Shown here piece after piece: positions 18,597 to 27,067 of a stretch of 64,000 nt of DNA; position 1 is the first letter of the stretch; the number at the start of each line of letters is the position of its first letter. This DNA is from an uncultured Muribaculaceae bacterium. Its GTDB lineage: Bacteria > Bacteroidota > Bacteroidia > Bacteroidales > Muribaculaceae. The notes under the pieces were generated by a model. It saw only the letters and a list, made by a program, of their open reading frames with translations, was not told the DNA's origin and made no database searches. The stretch covers positions 172,512 through 236,511 of the forward strand of contig CAJTJV010000001.1 in assembly GCA_910576775.1 (NCBI GenBank). Reading direction: 5' to 3'. Both the position numbers and the translations under genes were made by a program.

Positions 18597-21500
18597 ATGA
18601 AAAAGCTACTATCAGGCCTCTTTTCGGTACTTTTTACCGTAGGGGTTGCCGTTGCTTCGCCGGTTTCCGACGGCATAGCACACAAGCTTCACAAAGCGGG
18701 CGATGGTGCCATACCGGTATCCCAGGCTCCACCGACAAAAAAACACGGAATTGCTTTGCCACACAGCCTTGGCGACAATCACCGTAAAGAAGGCGGTTTC
18801 CTTACAACGGTAAGCGGTCCGTGTATGGCAGATAGAAAAACGAGTCCGCTTAAAAACGCGCCCGGCGCACAGGCTCCCCGCCTGCAAGGCAATGTCACCT
18901 TCTCAAATTCATGGGGAGAAGGAATGTCACAAGGCATATATTCCTTACCTACGGCCGATGGAGAAAATTTCAATCTCATCTATCCCGGCGAATTCGGCAA
19001 ATACGGGAATTTCGAAATCGACGGTGTATATTACACTTCAATTTACGAAGACTGGTGGGGTCTTTATATAATCAAGCACACAGCATGGGACGCCACCACC
19101 GGTCTAAAGAAATATGATTTCGACGGTGACGGTCCAGCTGAAATCGTTATAGACGCAGCTCTCGATCCGACAACAGAAACCATGTACGGCATCACATTCA
19201 ACGATGACTGCACCGGCTATCGTCTCGCAAAAATAGAATTTCGCCTCGGACGCATATCGGCAACCCGCATCGGTGATTTCGACTGCAATGTATGCGCATT
19301 GGCCATCGACGGCTCCGGGCAGATGTATGCTATTGCAAAAACTACGGAAAAACAAGGCTCGAAAGACGTTTGCACAGAATCCAGACTACTGAAAGTCGAC
19401 AAGACAAATGCATCTTACGAAACTATCGGCGTCACAGGGTGCCTGCCACAGTTTCTTTCGTCTGCGACAATCGACAGGAAAACCGGACGTATGTTCTGGA
19501 CCGTAAACACAATCGAAGCTACCGGCGCACTGTACGAGGTAAATCTCGCCGACGGTTCCGCCTCACTTGTCTGCTCGTTCCCCGGAGGCGAGGAAGTTGT
19601 GGGACTTGTCACATCTGCACCGGAAGCCGATGAGGGCGCTCCATCGGAAGCAAAAGACCTACAGGCAATTTTCGAGGACGGCTCCCTGTCCGGAAAAATA
19701 AAATTCACAGCGCCGGCCACGATATATTCCGGTGCGGCAGGAACCGGCACTTTAAGCTACGAAATACGCGCCAACGGCATCCTCGCCGCTTCAGGAAACA
19801 CCTCTTTCGGAGCTGAAACAGAAGCTGACGTGGATGTGCCCGTCGCCGGAACCTATGAATTCTCAGTCATCACGGCCAATGAAGCCGGTCAGAGTCCCGT
19901 AGCAAAGATTTCCGCCTTTATCGGCAACGGCATACCTAAGGCTCCGGCAAATGTAAAATGCGTTTATTCCGGAGGAAAGATAAATATCAGTTGGGAAGCT
20001 GTGACAGAATCTGCCGACGGCGGATTTATAAACCCTTCGGAAGTAAATTATACAGTAAAACGCGCCGACGGAACCATCGCCGCATCCGCTCTCACAGCCT
20101 TGTCGTTCTCCGAGGAAATGGAAGAACCAAGTCAGATTATCTCATATTATTATGAAGTGCGCGCCAACCATCGGGGTCTCGAATCCGAAGCCGGCGTCAG
20201 CAACACAATATCATTGGGCAATATCTCGCTGCCATATTCGATAGATTTCACGGATCCCTCGGCGACTCCGGTCGGATACGTGGTTATCGATGCCAACAAT
20301 GACGGCAAGACATGGACATGGAGCAGCCAGGGAGCACGCGCGGAATATGACAATTACAACACCATGGACGACTGGCTGATGACTCCGGGAATGAAACTCG
20401 ATGCCGGCTATTGCTATAATGTGGAATTCGAGGCCAAAATCGGTCTGTCGGGCGAGAACGAACGCATCGAGCTTATGGCAGGACGCTCTGCAAGCCCGGA
20501 GAACATGACAATATCCATAGTACCTGCTACTGAGATAACAAGCACAACCTTCGTCAAGTATTCCGGAGAGATAACATGTACCGAAACCGGCACATATTAT
20601 CTTGGATTCCATGGCATATCCGATCCTTTCAAGTATTACCTGTACGTCAAAGGTCTGAAAATTTCCTCAGGTACAGAAGCTGTCACCCCCGGCCCTGTGA
20701 CCGAACTAACGGTTGTTCCCGACCCCGATGGAGCACTTTCCGCCGAAATATCGTTCAAAACGCCAAGTATTGATAAGAAAGGCCAACCGCTTGAATCAAT
20801 AAGCAGAATCGAGATTTTGCGTAACGATGTCGTAATACGCGAATTTACAAACCCGGAAACCGGAAAAGACCTGTCATATACCGACAGACCTTATGAAAGC
20901 GGCAACATGAAATACTCCGTGGTAGCATACAATGCCGCAGGAGCAGGCAGCATCGAATCTGTGACAGTATTTGTCGGTATCGATATTCCGGCCGCTCCCA
21001 CCGGTGTAAAAGTTGTCGAGACTGATAATCCCGGAGAAATAACAGTAACATGGAATGCTGTCACCACCGACCGCAACGGCAACCCTGTCAAACCTTCGGC
21101 CGTCACATACGGTGTATGCGTACCTGACGACGCCTCCGCTACATGGTTAATAAAGGAAAAAGACATAAGCGGAACAAGTTACACCTTCGATTATCTCGAT
21201 GACAAATCATCGCAGGATTTCGCCACAATAGGTGTGGTAGCATTCACAGCCTCCGGAGCCGGAGAGGTCTCTGCTGCTGAAATGATACCTGTCGGGAAGC
21301 CATATGACGGACTCGAAGAATCAGCCGCCAACGGTCGTCTGAGCCATCTATGGGCGGCTCAGAGCGACAACGCCACAAGTTCCGTGAAAATCTATAATGA
21401 CTCAAAACTCGACGGCATACACTCTTACGACAATGACAACGGCTATATAGCCATATACTCTCAGAACTCCTATGACGGCGCAGAAATTCTCAGTGGCAAG

Positions 21501-23144
21501 ATTTCACTTGCCGGAATTGAGAATCCGATGCTTACATTCTATACTTACGGTCTTTTCGACCCGACCTACGGAAATTGCATGAACACAATCTCGGTTTATG
21601 TGAGGGAATGCGGAGAGCTGCAATGGTCGAAACTATACGAGAAAACCGTAAGCGAAATTGCGCCCAACGACGAATGGGGACGCGTATCGGTTAACTTGAA
21701 AGAATATGCAGGCAAGACAGTGCAACTGCGAATATCTTCACTTATCGTCACCTACACTCTTACGCTCATCGACAAGATAAGCATAGCCACTCCCGTGATG
21801 CACGACCTGTCTATTCTGTCGATTGATGCACCTGCATTAGTCAAGCCCGGCAATGACTATGACATCAATGTCACAGTGGTGAACAATGGATATGAAACGG
21901 CAGGGACATATACGGTTGAGCTTTATGCCGACGAGGCCAAGGTCGCTACCGAAACACGCAATGCCCTCGAATCCGACAAACGCGAATTAGTCACATTCCG
22001 GCGCACTCTGCATACACTCGATGCCGGCACATATTCCTACTATGCCGTGGTGGTATATGACGCTGATGAAAATATGTCGGACAACACATCCGAAACCGTC
22101 GTAGTATCGTCCGATATCAGTCATCTGCCAAGAATCACCGACCTTTCCGCATCGGCTACCACAAACGGCGTGGCACTGACATGGAGCGAACCCGATATCT
22201 CGTTGCTTCCCGAAATTGTGGAAGAGGATTTCGAAGACGGTGAGAGCTTCGCCAAATCATTCGCCGACTGGGTATTCGTCGACTTAGATAAAGCCCCCAC
22301 CGGCGGAATCGACAATGTAGAGATTCCAGGTATCACACATGGAATCACCCTTGCTTCGTTCTTCGTGTTCGACACCTCGCTGCCCCAGTTCAACAGCACC
22401 TTCGATGCTCACTCAGGCACAAAATACCTTGCCTCCATATATCGCCGCGACAACGGCAAGAGCGACGAATGGGCCATTTCTCCCGAACTTTCAGGCAACA
22501 TCCAGACAATAAGCTTCTACGCCCGCAGCTACGACGAGAGCTACCCCGAAATAATCGAGGTATATTACTCTACCGGCTCAACCGACCCCAAAGATTTCGT
22601 CAAAGTAAGGAATGCGGCAACAGTTCCACAGACATGGACGCTGTACACGGCTCAGTTGCCGGCCGGTGCAAAAAGATTCGCCGTGCGTTCTTGCGCTACC
22701 GGAGCCTTTGTACTGATGCTCGACGATTTCACCTACGAGATTGCAACGGACAGCGGCAATATCTCGCTTACCGGTTATAACGTATACCGCGATGGAGAGA
22801 AAATCAATACCTCGCCTGTCGGAGAGACAGAGTATACCGACCCCGAAGCTTCCGCAGGCATACACCGCTATGTAGTCACCACCCTCTATGACAGAGGCGA
22901 ATCCGCCGCATCCAACGAGGTATCGGTTGAAGCAAGCTCCATCGCTTCGCCCTCGGCCACTGTAAGTGTAACCACCGCCAAAGGTTCCATAACAGTAGGA
23001 GCAGCCGACGGAATGAATGTTGTCGTCATAGAAGCCGACGGCAGGATTCTCTACAGCGGCACAGGCTCCGCCCGCATCGCTGTATCGCCCGGCGTATATA
23101 TTGTAAAAGTAAACGACACAGTGCACAAAGTTATGGTGCGCTAA
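18597..23144 (+). CDS. very large secreted multidomain surface protein (paralog of 7699-11661)
   Basis: Start at 18597 (MKKLLSGLFSVLFTVGVAVA) gives a signal peptide and 1515 residues; the in-frame GTG at 18543 is rejected because it would bury the signal. Regions: pro-like segment with no clear fold (20-100); propeller-like region (about 105-340); FN3-type domains and a choice-of-anchor-J jelly roll (about 370-700, DDWLMTPGMKL); further FN3 repeats and a second jelly roll (to about 1060); CARDB-like domain (about 1068-1160); FN3 with a third jelly roll (about 1195-1380, DEWAISPELSG); sorting-type C-terminus ending VHKVMVR. The third jelly roll resembles that of the paralog at well over half of positions by eye. 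Probably a surface adhesin or glycan-binding protein; no catalytic site seen. Confidence 0.88.
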   Translation: MKKLLSGLFSVLFTVGVAVASPVSDGIAHKLHKAGDGAIPVSQAPPTKKHGIALPHSLGDNHRKEGGFLTTVSGPCMADRKTSPLKNAPGAQAPRLQGNVTFSNSWGEGMSQGIYSLPTADGENFNLIYPGEFGKYGNFEIDGVYYTSIYEDWWGLYIIKHTAWDATTGLKKYDFDGDGPAEIVIDAALDPTTETMYGITFNDDCTGYRLAKIEFRLGRISATRIGDFDCNVCALAIDGSGQMYAIAKTTEKQGSKDVCTESRLLKVDKTNASYETIGVTGCLPQFLSSATIDRKTGRMFWTVNTIEATGALYEVNLADGSASLVCSFPGGEEVVGLVTSAPEADEGAPSEAKDLQAIFEDGSLSGKIKFTAPATIYSGAAGTGTLSYEIRANGILAASGNTSFGAETEADVDVPVAGTYEFSVITANEAGQSPVAKISAFIGNGIPKAPANVKCVYSGGKINISWEAVTESADGGFINPSEVNYTVKRADGTIAASALTALSFSEEMEEPSQIISYYYEVRANHRGLESEAGVSNTISLGNISLPYSIDFTDPSATPVGYVVIDANNDGKTWTWSSQGARAEYDNYNTMDDWLMTPGMKLDAGYCYNVEFEAKIGLSGENERIELMAGRSASPENMTISIVPATEITSTTFVKYSGEITCTETGTYYLGFHGISDPFKYYLYVKGLKISSGTEAVTPGPVTELTVVPDPDGALSAEISFKTPSIDKKGQPLESISRIEILRNDVVIREFTNPETGKDLSYTDRPYESGNMKYSVVAYNAAGAGSIESVTVFVGIDIPAAPTGVKVVETDNPGEITVTWNAVTTDRNGNPVKPSAVTYGVCVPDDASATWLIKEKDISGTSYTFDYLDDKSSQDFATIGVVAFTASGAGEVSAAEMIPVGKPYDGLEESAANGRLSHLWAAQSDNATSSVKIYNDSKLDGIHSYDNDNGYIAIYSQNSYDGAEILSGKISLAGIENPMLTFYTYGLFDPTYGNCMNTISVYVRECGELQWSKLYEKTVSEIAPNDEWGRVSVNLKEYAGKTVQLRISSLIVTYTLTLIDKISIATPVMHDLSILSIDAPALVKPGNDYDINVTVVNNGYETAGTYTVELYADEAKVATETRNALESDKRELVTFRRTLHTLDAGTYSYYAVVVYDADENMSDNTSETVVVSSDISHLPRITDLSASATTNGVALTWSEPDISLLPEIVEEDFEDGESFAKSFADWVFVDLDKAPTGGIDNVEIPGITHGITLASFFVFDTSLPQFNSTFDAHSGTKYLASIYRRDNGKSDEWAISPELSGNIQTISFYARSYDESYPEIIEVYYSTGSTDPKDFVKVRNAATVPQTWTLYTAQLPAGAKRFAVRSCATGAFVLMLDDFTYEIATDSGNISLTGYNVYRDGEKINTSPVGETEYTDPEASAGIHRYVVTTLYDRGESAASNEVSVEASSIASPSATVSVTTAKGSITVGAADGMNVVVIEADGRILYSGTGSARIAVSPGVYIVKVNDTVHKVMVR

Positions 23145-23160
23145 TACCGATGGTCAATAA

Positions 23161-23198
23161 AAAAACGGATGCCGCATTTGCAGCATCCGTTTTTTATT
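23161..23198. terminator. bidirectional intrinsic terminator
   Basis: Stem AAAAACGGATGC / GCATCCGTTTTT (23161-23172 with 23183-23194) with a loop that can extend the stem, bounded by A and T runs on both strands. It lies between convergent stops at 23144 and 23215. Confidence 0.9.
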
Positions 23199-23214
23199 GT
23201 CTGACAGTACCTTT

Positions 23215-23973
23215 TTATTCTATAAACAAGTTCTCCGGATAGTCCACACTCCACAGGAACAACGCCTCGGCAGGCATCGACGTACCGGCTGCCGAACGGT
23301 TGCGGCGGTCGAGGATATCCGCCATTTCAGAAGGCTTCAGTTTTCCGCGTCCCACATCGGCGAGCGTGCCTACTACCGCGCGCACCATATTGCGGAGAAA
23401 ACGGTCGGCGGCAATCTCGAAATACCACGAATCAGCGTCGATGCGGTGCCACGCGGCACGCCTCAGGTCGCAGATGTTAGTTTTGGCATTGCCGTGGAGC
23501 TTGGCGAAAGATGTGAAATCGCGCTTGCCGACAAGCATTGCGGCCGCCTCGTTCATCGCACCGAAATCGAGCGACGCCGGAGCCTTCCATGCAAGGCCGC
23601 AGGCGAAAGGATTCTTTGCCGTAGTGACGAAATAGCGGTACGTACGTTCTATAGCGTCGAAACGGGCATGGGCATCGTCGCGTACGCGCCGTATACCGCG
23701 TATAGCTATGTCCGGGCCGCAGATACTGTCTATAGCGCGCAGGAACGCTGCGTCAGGAGTCGGGTCGAAGCCCTCGTCGAGGTCGAAATGCGCCGTCATG
23801 GAATGCGCGTTCACTCCCGCGTCGGTACGCCCGGCACCGGTGACGGCCACAGGACGACGCACAAGAGTGGATATCGCATCCTCGAGCGTCTCCTGCACGC
23901 TTATGTCGCCCGGCTGCACCTGCCAGCCGTGGAAAGGCGCGCCGCGGTAGGAAAGTTCAAGGAAATAGCGCAT
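23215..23973 (-). CDS. truA: tRNA pseudouridine synthase A
   Basis: 252 residues. Converts uridines 38-40 of tRNA anticodon stems to pseudouridine. N-terminal LELSYRGAPFHGWQVQPG and the catalytic Asp in GAGRTDAGVNAHSMTAHFD are diagnostic, as is RFLRNMVRAVVGTLADVGRGKL near the C-terminus. It starts 2 bases after the speA stop, so the two genes are likely co-transcribed. Confidence 0.96.
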   Translation of the reverse strand: MRYFLELSYRGAPFHGWQVQPGDISVQETLEDAISTLVRRPVAVTGAGRTDAGVNAHSMTAHFDLDEGFDPTPDAAFLRAIDSICGPDIAIRGIRRVRDDAHARFDAIERTYRYFVTTAKNPFACGLAWKAPASLDFGAMNEAAAMLVGKRDFTSFAKLHGNAKTNICDLRRAAWHRIDADSWYFEIAADRFLRNMVRAVVGTLADVGRGKLKPSEMADILDRRNRSAAGTSMPAEALFLWSVDYPENLFIE

Positions 23974-23975
23974 GA

Positions 23976-25874
23976 TTATTTTTCAAGATACGTATAGCCG
24001 AAAAGGCCGGAGCGGTAGGTGCTGATGAAATCGCGGCCTTCCTCAGGAGTTATGGTGCCGGCCTTCATCGAAGCCGTAACCCATGTCTCGAGGTTGCGCA
24101 CAAGCTTCTTGGCGTTGAACTGCACATAGTCGAGCACCTCGTCGACTGTCTCGCCCTCTATAACCTGGTCTATCTCGTAATGATCCTTATACACGCTGAT
24201 ATGGACGGCATTGGTATCACCGAAAAGATTGTGCATGTCGCCGAGTATCTCCTGATATGCTCCCACGAGAAACACCCCTATGTAGTAGCTCTCGCCGGCC
24301 TTTATCGAATGTACCGGCAGAGCGCCGGATGTACCGCCTGTCGACGATATGAAATTGGCGATTTTGCCGTCGGAATCGCAGGTTATATCCTGAATCGTAC
24401 ACGTGCGCGTGGGCTTCTCGTCAAGGCGTGCAATGGGAACGATGGGAAAAATCTGATCTATCGCCCAGGAGTCGGGAAGGCTCTGGAAAAGCGAGAAATT
24501 GCAGAAATACTTGTCAGGAAGCATCCTGGCAATCTTGCGGAGATCTTCCGGCACATGCTTCATAGTCGTGGCAATCTCGCCAACCTCCCGGGCAATGCTC
24601 CAGAACAGCTTTTCTATCTGCGCGCGCGTTTTAAGATCAAGCATGCCGAGGCTGAAAAGGTCGAGCGCTTCTTCACGTATCTGTAAAGCGTCGTGCCAGC
24701 TCTCGAAAAGACGGTTGCTGTCGAGTCTGTCCCATATATCGTACAGTTCGCGGGCAAGTTCATGGGCATCGGATTCTATCTCCTGGCTGTCCTTCCATAC
24801 CGGTAGCTGCGTGGTCTCCAGCACGTCGAAGATAAGCACCGAATGATGCGCCGTCAGCGAACGTCCGCTCTCGGTAATGACATTCGGCTGAGGGAGGTTG
24901 TTCTTCACGCACACATCGACAATGGCCGACACAGCGTCATTGGCATACTCCTGGATGGAATAGTTCATCGAACTCTCGCTCGACGAGCTCCGCGTACCGT
25001 CATAATCCACGCCCAGACCGCCGCCGATATCTATGAACTCGACGCCGAAGCCGAGCTTCGACAGCTGCACATAGAACTGCGTCGCCTCGCGCAAGGCGTT
25101 CTTGATTACACGTATCTTGTTTATCTGGCTTCCTATATGGAAATGGATAAGCTTGAGGCAGTCCTTCATGTCGATGCGTTCGAGCATGTCGATAGCCTCC
25201 AGAAGCTCCGACGAATTGAGGCCGAACTTGCTGTGATCGCCGCCGCTCTCGCTCCATTTACCCGATCCCGTGCTCGAAAGCTTTATGCGGATACCTATAT
25301 TGGGACGCACCTTCAGACGCTTTGCTATATCGGCAATCATACGCAACTCGTTGAGCTTCTCAACCACAAGATATATGCGCCGACCCATCTTCTGCGCCAG
25401 AAGAGCCAGTTCGATGTAACTCTCGTCCTTGTAGCCATTGCAGATGATAAGGGCGTTCTCGGCGATGTTTGTGGCCAGCACAGCATGAAGTTCAGGTTTC
25501 GACCCGGCCTCCAGACCGATGTTGAAACGCTTGCCGTAGCTCACAATCTCTTCCACCACCTGACGCATCTGGTTCACCTTGATAGGATAGATCATATAGC
25601 TCTGCGCCGAATAATCGTATTGCTCGGCAGCCTGATGAAAACAGTTCGAAATCTTTTCAATGCGATTGTCGATAATATCGGGGAAGCGGAGCAACACCGG
25701 AGCGCATACATCGCGTACCTGTAGCTCATCCATGATGTCCTTGAGGTCGACCGAGGCATAGCCCTGGCGCGGAGTCACCACAATGTGACCCTTCTCGTTA
25801 ACGGAAAAGTAGTTGCGCCCCCATCCGGGGATGTTGTACAGCTCCTCGCTGTCCTCAATACGCCATTTTCTCAT
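23976..25874 (-). CDS. speA: biosynthetic arginine decarboxylase
   Basis: 632 residues, the usual length for SpeA. PLP-dependent fold-III enzyme converting arginine to agmatine for polyamine synthesis. N-terminal block YNIPGWGRNYFSVNEKGHI and the PLP-lysine region SYMIYPIKVNQMRQVVE are clear; HFHIGSQ, the glycine-rich phosphate-binding IDIGGGLGVDYDG, and the C-terminal FLVGAYQEILGDMHNLFGD follow. Leads the speA-truA pair; a minus-strand -7 element TATCTTTG is at 25918-25925, giving a leader of about 40 bases. Confidence 0.97.
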   Translation of the reverse strand: MRKWRIEDSEELYNIPGWGRNYFSVNEKGHIVVTPRQGYASVDLKDIMDELQVRDVCAPVLLRFPDIIDNRIEKISNCFHQAAEQYDYSAQSYMIYPIKVNQMRQVVEEIVSYGKRFNIGLEAGSKPELHAVLATNIAENALIICNGYKDESYIELALLAQKMGRRIYLVVEKLNELRMIADIAKRLKVRPNIGIRIKLSSTGSGKWSESGGDHSKFGLNSSELLEAIDMLERIDMKDCLKLIHFHIGSQINKIRVIKNALREATQFYVQLSKLGFGVEFIDIGGGLGVDYDGTRSSSSESSMNYSIQEYANDAVSAIVDVCVKNNLPQPNVITESGRSLTAHHSVLIFDVLETTQLPVWKDSQEIESDAHELARELYDIWDRLDSNRLFESWHDALQIREEALDLFSLGMLDLKTRAQIEKLFWSIAREVGEIATTMKHVPEDLRKIARMLPDKYFCNFSLFQSLPDSWAIDQIFPIVPIARLDEKPTRTCTIQDITCDSDGKIANFISSTGGTSGALPVHSIKAGESYYIGVFLVGAYQEILGDMHNLFGDTNAVHISVYKDHYEIDQVIEGETVDEVLDYVQFNAKKLVRNLETWVTASMKAGTITPEEGRDFISTYRSGLFGYTYLEK

Positions 25875-25917
25875 CTTATATAAGTATGTTTCGCAGTTTT
25901 TAGGTATGTTTAGCGTG

Positions 25918-25925
25918 CAAAGATA
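25918..25925 (-). promoter_or_regulatory. -7 element of the speA promoter
   Basis: Minus-strand TATCTTTG. No good -33 match at 19-21 bases. Confidence 0.45.
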
Positions 25926-26008
25926 ATCATTTTAAATGAAAAACGCACCCAACCGCGCCACGCGCGTCACAAATCCGAAGCCCCGGAACGGCACATCCGC
26001 ACCGAAAT

Positions 26009-26272
26009 GTCCCGCAGGGACGCACTGCCGCATCAGAGAGTCCCGCAGGGACGCGCTGCCGCATCAAAGAGTCCCGGAGGGACACGCAGCCGCACCAGAG
26101 AGTCCCGCAGGGACACGCAGCCGCATCAGAGAGTCCCGGAGGGACGGCACAGCCGCATCAAAGAGTCCCGGAGGGACACACAGCCGCATCAGAGAGCCCC
26201 GGAGGGACGGCACAGCCGCATCGGAGAGTCCCGGAGGGACGGCACAGCCGCATCGGAGAGTCCCGGAGGGAC
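26009..26272. repeat. tandem array of nine GTCCCGSAGGGAC palindromes, 31-32 bp period
   Basis: Nine 13-base near-palindromes (GTCCCGCAGGGAC, GTCCCGGAGGGAC, one GCCCCGGAGGGAC) start at 26009, 26040, 26071, 26102, 26133, 26165, 26196, 26228 and 26260. The intervening 18-19 bases are almost identical (…CAGCCGCATCAGAGA type). Open reading frames across it on both strands are repeat-derived and not taken as genes. It lies in the gap between speA and the giant helical protein gene. Confidence 0.93.
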
Positions 26273-26277
26273 GTTTC

Positions 26278-26440
26278 ATCCGAAAACCCCGGCATTCATG
26301 CCGGGGCATACCTGCGAGCCACCTCATAAGTCTCGGAGAGACGTCTCGTGACTGCCGCTGGCGCATCGCAACTCACATAAAACGTCTCTCCGAGACTTTA
26401 TATCTTATTCTACTCCGGTCCCCGGCATGAATGCCGGGGT
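26278..26440. repeat. hairpin repeat module (copy A)
   Basis: Ordered elements: CCCCGGCATTCATGCCGGGG (26287-26306, 9-bp arms); a 16-bp perfect inverted repeat AGTCTCGGAGAGACGT (26329-26344) / ACGTCTCTCCGAGACT (26382-26397) around a 37-base loop; and CCCCGGCATGAATGCCGGGG (26420-26439). The same set recurs at 26666-26740 (partial) and 36182-36309. Not coding; resembles a MITE- or REP-type element, but no transposase is visible in the window. Confidence 0.85.
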
Positions 26441-26526
26441 TCTCTCAGTACCACCGCCCCTCCGGGGCTCCCAGGCAGACCCTCCCGCTGCATCTCCGGG
26501 ACTCCGCGGCTTCTATCATCCATAAC

Positions 26527-26752
26527 GTCCCGGAGGGACACACAGCCGCATCAGAGAGTCCCGCAGGGACGGCACAGCCGCACAGGCAAAACCCCGGAGG
26601 GACACACAACCGCACCAGAGAACCCCGCAGGGACACACAACCGCACCAGAGAGTCCCGGAGGGACGTTTCATCCGAGAACCCCGGCATTCATGCCGGGGC
26701 ATATCTGCGAGCCACCTCATAAGTCTCGGAGAGACGTCTCGTGACTGCCGCT
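26527..26752. repeat. second palindrome array plus hairpin module (copy B, partial)
   Basis: Five palindromes of the same type (26527, 26558, about 26591, 26622, 26653; 31-33 bp period) then CCCCGGCATTCATGCCGGGG (26680-26699) and the left arm AGTCTCGGAGAGACGT (26722-26737). The stretch 26653-26750 is nearly identical to 26260-26358. The right arm of the long inverted repeat is missing, so this copy is truncated. Confidence 0.9.
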
Positions 26753-26923
26753 GAGGTCTGCCTGAGGAGGAGCCCCGGGAATACTATATTTGCATACTCT
26801 ACTCAATTTACTTAAATTTGCAGACAGAGCACCTTAAATTCTAATATTTCAAAAAGTTCACTCTGCAATCATAATTTTAACATTATTTATGGATTGCAAC
26901 AGCAGTTTTTGCCGCCAAATATT

Positions 26924-26931
26924 TAACTTTG
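26924..26931 (+). promoter_or_regulatory. -7 element for the giant helical protein gene
   Basis: TAACTTTG, a full -7 match; TTTTTG at 26906-26911 is too close (12 bases) to be a standard -33. Leader would be about 130 bases before the ATG at 27068, with no other obvious feature in it. Confidence 0.5.
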
Positions 26932-27067
26932 CATCGCATAATAGTATGCAGAATGCGTTTCAACGTCGGTTTTCGGGCTACCGAAAGCCACGTCGGACGT
27001 AGAAACAATGTATAAAGAAAACAAATAACAAATTAATTATCACACATATTCACTAATTCTCAACCTC

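Noticed and set aside
23197..23997. Plus-strand 266-codon frame opposite truA
   Set aside because: Antisense shadow of a well-identified gene; Arg/His-rich composition.
24843..25724. Plus-strand 293-codon frame inside speA
   Set aside because: Antisense shadow; the minus-strand protein is a clear SpeA.
26009..26752. CRISPR array
   Set aside because: The units look regular, but the intervening sequences are nearly identical instead of unique and no cas genes are present.
25936..26754. Open reading frames across the repeat arrays
   Set aside because: They translate to repeats of SRRDT-type peptides in several frames; the same repeated DNA gives open frames on both strands.
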